Shown here one piece after another: positions 62,501 through 64,000 of a stretch of 64,000 bases of DNA. The stretch covers positions 1,674,001-1,738,000 of the forward strand of contig NZ_CP155071.1 in NCBI RefSeq assembly GCF_039621855.1, given 5' to 3'. Both the position numbers and the translations under genes were made by a program. This DNA comes from Erwinia sp. HDF1-3R. Lineage in GTDB: Bacteria; Pseudomonadota; Gammaproteobacteria; Enterobacterales; Enterobacteriaceae. The notes under the pieces were generated by a model that saw only the letters and a list, made by a program, of their open reading frames with translations, made no database searches and was not told the origin of the DNA. Every line of letters starts with the position of its first letter. Within the stretch, counting starts at the first letter, position 1.

Positions 62501-64000
62501 AGCGGCGTGTCCGGCGCTGACGGGGATATCCGGGTGCAGGGCAGCCAGTTTCAGGTGGGGCATGATCTGCTGCTGTCGGCGAACCGCGATGTCAACCTGC
62601 TGTCGGCCGCAGAGCAGGAAAGCACGCGCAGTAAAAACAGCAGCAAAGGTGGGGCGGTTGGCGTCGGCTTCGGTGTGGGGGCCGGAGGATCGGGCTTCAG
62701 CGTCTCGGGGAGCGTTAACAGCGCGAAGGGCCATGAAAACGCCGATGCTCTGAGCCATACCGAAAGCCAGATTAACGCGGGTAATCAGGTGACCCTTATC
62801 AGCGGGCGGGATACGACGCTGACCGGCGCGCAGGTGGCGGGGGAAACGGTGACGCTGGAGGTCGGTCGTAACCTGACGCTGACCAGCGAGCAGGACAAAA
62901 ACCACTATGACGCGAAGCAGCAGAGCGCCAGCGCGAGTGGCAGTGCGGGGGCAGGCGGCGGCTCGGCCAGCGTTAACGTTTCTCAGGAGAGCATGAACAG
63001 CCGCTGGGAGTCGGTCACCGATCAGACGGGCATCTTTGCCGGCAGCGGCGGCTTTGATATTACCGTGGGCGAGCATACGCAGCTCAACGGGGCGGTTATC
63101 GGCTCGACGGCGGCGTCAGAGCGGAATAAACTGGATACCGGCACGCTGGGGTTCAGCGATATCGACAACAGAGCGGACTACAGCGTTGAGCACCAGAGCA
63201 CGGGCGTCAGCACGGGCGGTAGCGTGGACGGGCAGTTCGCCGGAAATATGGCGAACACGTTGCTGACCGGGGTGAACGGTTCAGATAGCGCCAGCTCGAC
63301 CACCCACGCGGCGGTGAGTGAAGGGACGATTATTATCCGTGACCAGGCGAAGCAGCAGCAGGACGTAAGTGAGCTGAGCCGCGACGTGGAGAATGCGAAT
63401 CCGGGGCTGGCGGAGATATTTGATAAGGAGAAGGAGCAGCAGCGGCTGAGGGAGGCGCAGCTGATAGGTGAGATAGGGAGTCAGGTTGCGGATATTGCGC
63501 GGACGCAGGGCCAGATAGCGGCAACGAAAGCGGCGAACGACAAAATGAAGGACATCTCGCCGGATCAGTTGCAAACGGCAGAGTCTGACTGGCGCAAAGC
63601 CAATCCGGGCAAAACGCCAACAGCAGATGATATCAGCGGCCAGGCTTACCAGACGTTCTATAATCAGGCGTTTAACGACAGCGGATTCGGCACCGGTGGT
63701 AAGGTTCAGCAGGCTATCCAGGCCGCAACCGCTGCGGTACAGGGTCTGGTGGGAGGTGACCTGGCGAAAGCCATTGCGGGCGGCTCTGCGCCGTATATCG
63801 CCGGGGTAATCGGCAGCAGCGGGCTGGATGACACCGGTAAGGTGCTGGCCCACGCGGCAGTCAACGCGGCACTGGCGGCGGCGCAGGGTAACAACGCCCT
63901 GGTCGGTGCAGCAGGCGCGGCCACGGCTGAAATGGCCGGGATGATCGCCCTGAACGCCTACGGTAAACCGGTCAGCGAACTGAGCGAGACCGAGAAGCAG
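56501..64000 (+). CDS. cdiA: CdiA/filamentous-haemagglutinin-type exoprotein (TpsA), C terminus beyond the window
   Basis: Open for 2500 codons from ATG 56501 to the window end; I checked the frame at several points. An extended signal region (MNTRCFRVIFSQARSMLVVV) precedes a hydrophobic segment and the TPS domain (SRNQYSQFDVDQKGVILNNS, ASPAGISCNGCGFINASRATL). There follow FHA-1 repeats (LSNSGTL, LNNQQGRIQSLG type) and a receptor-binding-type region around 59800-60960 (YDISMYKDETWVICIVG, VWMVARPVQLPDG). FHA-2 repeats are next (LSLTAGNVLLIGGSDL, TEQKSSGLTLALSG). The pretoxin region is seen as NAALAAAQGNNALVGAAGAA and LNAYGKPVSELSETEKQ, where CdiA proteins approach the VENN motif. The toxin and immunity gene must lie just outside. 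Confidence 0.9.
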   Translation, partial: MNTRCFRVIFSQARSMLVVVADILPAGRGRRSCRRSVTRAREIFAPALSSLGFALLLATGAIMPASAGVVADGGAPGGQRPTVINSANGTPQVNIQTPSAAGVSRNQYSQFDVDQKGVILNNSRTAAQTALGGRVAGNPWLAQGEARVILNEVNSRDPSRLNGFIEVAGQRAQVVIASPAGISCNGCGFINASRATLTTGQARLTNGQIAGYDVSQGTITVHGQGMDSSQQDSTDLIARAVHINAGIQARELKVTTGRNHIDAAHQTVSAMAGEGEAKPQFALDVAQLGGMYAGKIRLIGTEGGVGVRNAGHIGTSAGSVAITADGHIANSGSISSANRLDVATRGDLSNSGTLYARESSAISVAGRLTHSGTLASGQQIRVQAATIEASRKSVFAAGVDDRGQPKPGGSLTLSSSGALRAQGQLLATEQLSVQGASVDLSDSQTAGRDIAVTASSGDISTARAVISATQTLSLNTRGQLNNDGGSLAADRLSLTAHQLSNQQGTLQQLGQADLTLAHQAGINNTGGSIASNGANLTLSTASLINSRGRITHAGEGQLHVSASALSGTQGSLLTNGALLLEGGALTLDQATTQARHITVNAASLSGRGGEVIQTGSGEMTFNLNGTLDNSGGLIHSGGSLMVDTHGGLLLNRDSGAQSGILSAGALSLRSGAGDNRSGLILSGGNARLETGHWDNSSGTIQSGSYLHWHTSGQALINRAGVISAHTGLALQSGDINNQQGTLAAGSELTLSSHALDNSQQGQIISKGSLRLTTAGLNNQQGRIQSLGDMVLSAKDAVINNTRGLIHSAQTLLLSAAQIMNQDTRRSDRTLGLQAARLRVTAEQLDNHQGEVLADEDLTLTLTDRLNNSSGLISSIKNASLSAATLTNRAGDIEAGQGLSLRSDWLSGEGRLLSLGNMSLSLSRDFINSGSLEAAGALSLTTAGQLTNHGLMQAGGTLALRAASLFNSATGEIAAGLLQAEIAATLTNYGLLNGIYTRLNAQILNNVATGRIYGDWLAIKAGTLNNLAASGHAATLAARQQLDLGVGTLNNREHALIYSGGSLALGGTLSDDYRAVGQGGALNNHSATLESAGDMTLNIASINNHNDHFRTENVLISQEQVSEYQVDRLNNGVRYNVNDYDISMYKDETWVICIVGVICHNTDGDKFTHYDYTRTITEDRIAQSDPGKIIAGGSMTVGADRLLNDKSQIIAGGTLAITAAQMDNIEPVAARQIKEEGVTRRYTRKQHSGGDSPRVVTEAWKPAVVIQNIALRPGYISGNTTGEGSGLTPDNQPESHLSGNPSGTGGVSIAPIAGSDDLSYGKILEVSREGVDSVVRTTGPDTRLPDSSLFHMRPESDSAWLIETDPRFIGEKAWLSSDWMLQAFKTDPANVHKRLGDGWYEQRLIREQIIALTGQRYLAGQQNDEDQYKALMNNGIDFGRKHNLTPGIALTARQMSELTSDIVWMVARPVQLPDGTMQQVLVPQVYSLVRPGDIDGGGALLAGKNVQLALSGDLTNRGTVSAQQSMQMLADNINNLGGTLSGQDVWLQARTDITNTGGHVQGGDRLTAIAGRDISITTTTRSNDSLNGDSARTAINQAGSVTVTNNAGLLDIQAGRDVNLKAAIVAASGDNSRATVMAGNNLSLTTVETASRDNLSWGSDDTLRQAQSREVGTLIQGGGEVTLLAGNDLSMTAARVSANQALTVQAGNDLSIHSGTATESFDQYTKSTSSGFLSGKTTVDHNSFSDRTAVASQLDGHSVTMLAGHDLQVQGSSVVGTQDVMLHAGNNLSLTSVDEQHEVRQIHEEKKTGFSGTGGIGVSYGKQSVKTTDTLSSRTSAAATAGSVDGNLSLTAGNVLLIGGSDLVAGQDMRLSAKEVNIEAAENQRSQKQTTEQKSSGLTLALSGTAGSALNTAVTTAKQASESSGRLAALQGVQAGLNGVSAGQALQMDAAKGSDPANGNTVGANLSWGSQSSTSESRLEQTTQRGSSLTAGHNLSITASGSGVSGADGDIRVQGSQFQVGHDLLLSANRDVNLLSAAEQESTRSKNSSKGGAVGVGFGVGAGGSGFSVSGSVNSAKGHENADALSHTESQINAGNQVTLISGRDTTLTGAQVAGETVTLEVGRNLTLTSEQDKNHYDAKQQSASASGSAGAGGGSASVNVSQESMNSRWESVTDQTGIFAGSGGFDITVGEHTQLNGAVIGSTAASERNKLDTGTLGFSDIDNRADYSVEHQSTGVSTGGSVDGQFAGNMANTLLTGVNGSDSASSTTHAAVSEGTIIIRDQAKQQQDVSELSRDVENANPGLAEIFDKEKEQQRLREAQLIGEIGSQVADIARTQGQIAATKAANDKMKDISPDQLQTAESDWRKANPGKTPTADDISGQAYQTFYNQAFNDSGFGTGGKVQQAIQAATAAVQGLVGGDLAKAIAGGSAPYIAGVIGSSGLDDTGKVLAHAAVNAALAAAQGNNALVGAAGAATAEMAGMIALNAYGKPVSELSETEKQ

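Noticed and set aside
56501-64000. Antisense frames across the large exoprotein gene
   Set aside because: Many reverse frames of 80-280 codons lie here, but the forward frame is continuous with clear TPS and FHA features; the others are shadows of GC-rich repeats.

Overview
The window reads as chromosomal DNA of a plant- or environment-associated member of the Enterobacterales, most likely Erwiniaceae (Erwinia/Pantoea-like). The backbone is GC-rich and carries close relatives of Escherichia coli genes from two loci: ybhP-ybhQ-rhlE plus ldtB (ybiS), and dusC / yohD-yohC-pbpG-dld-bglX-osmF-yehYXW-yohO-mlrA. In E. coli these loci lie far apart. The genus is an inference, because no rRNA or other marker gene is present.

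Layout. 1-6.7 kb: partial ybhP, ybhQ, rhlE, dusC, an MFS transporter and a DUF481 protein. 6.7-8.2 kb: a gene-free cluster of structured, GC-rich repeats. 8.2-24.0 kb: ldtB with a repetitive Pro/Ala tail, a GH15 hydrolase, yohD, yohC, pbpG, a GNAT acetyltransferase, an MscS-type channel, dld, bglX, an MpaB-type oxygenase and a possible SUFU-like protein. 24.0-25.9 kb: a second repeat cluster built from the same modules as the first. 25.9-33.7 kb: a TM2 protein, idi, an MFS transporter, the osmF-yehY-yehX-yehW ABC importer, the 34-aa yohO (not usually annotated because of its size) and mlrA.

33.7-53.3 kb is an AT-rich accessory island full of decayed mobile elements: Tn3-type terminal repeats and IS1-, IS3- and IS6-family remnants. 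Its core, 38.4-50.2 kb, encodes a six-protein type I secretion system organised like Salmonella SPI-4. It has a MotA/TolQ-like protein (SiiB-like), a TolC-like outer-membrane protein (SiiC-like), a MotB-like protein with an Asp in its single membrane helix (SiiA-like), an HlyD-like adaptor (SiiD-like), a 1478-aa cargo with degenerate RTX-type modules (not SiiE-like Ig repeats), and an ABC exporter (SiiF-like) with a degraded signature motif. An RfaH-type ops sequence lies about 460 bp upstream of the first gene, and a G10 tract in the adaptor gene could allow on/off switching. Inferred mechanism: the MotA/MotB-like pair couples ion flow to export or surface release of the cargo through the ABC-adaptor-TolC channel. 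This is the most novel system in the window.

The right edge of the island cuts into a decayed cluster of an ABC exporter and a JmjC/cupin protein. After it the GC-rich backbone resumes with an XRE-cupin regulator, a GNAT acetyltransferase and a two-partner secretion locus: a CdiB-type transporter and a very large CdiA/filamentous-haemagglutinin-type exoprotein. The exoprotein is open for 2500 codons and runs off the window just before its expected toxin domain.
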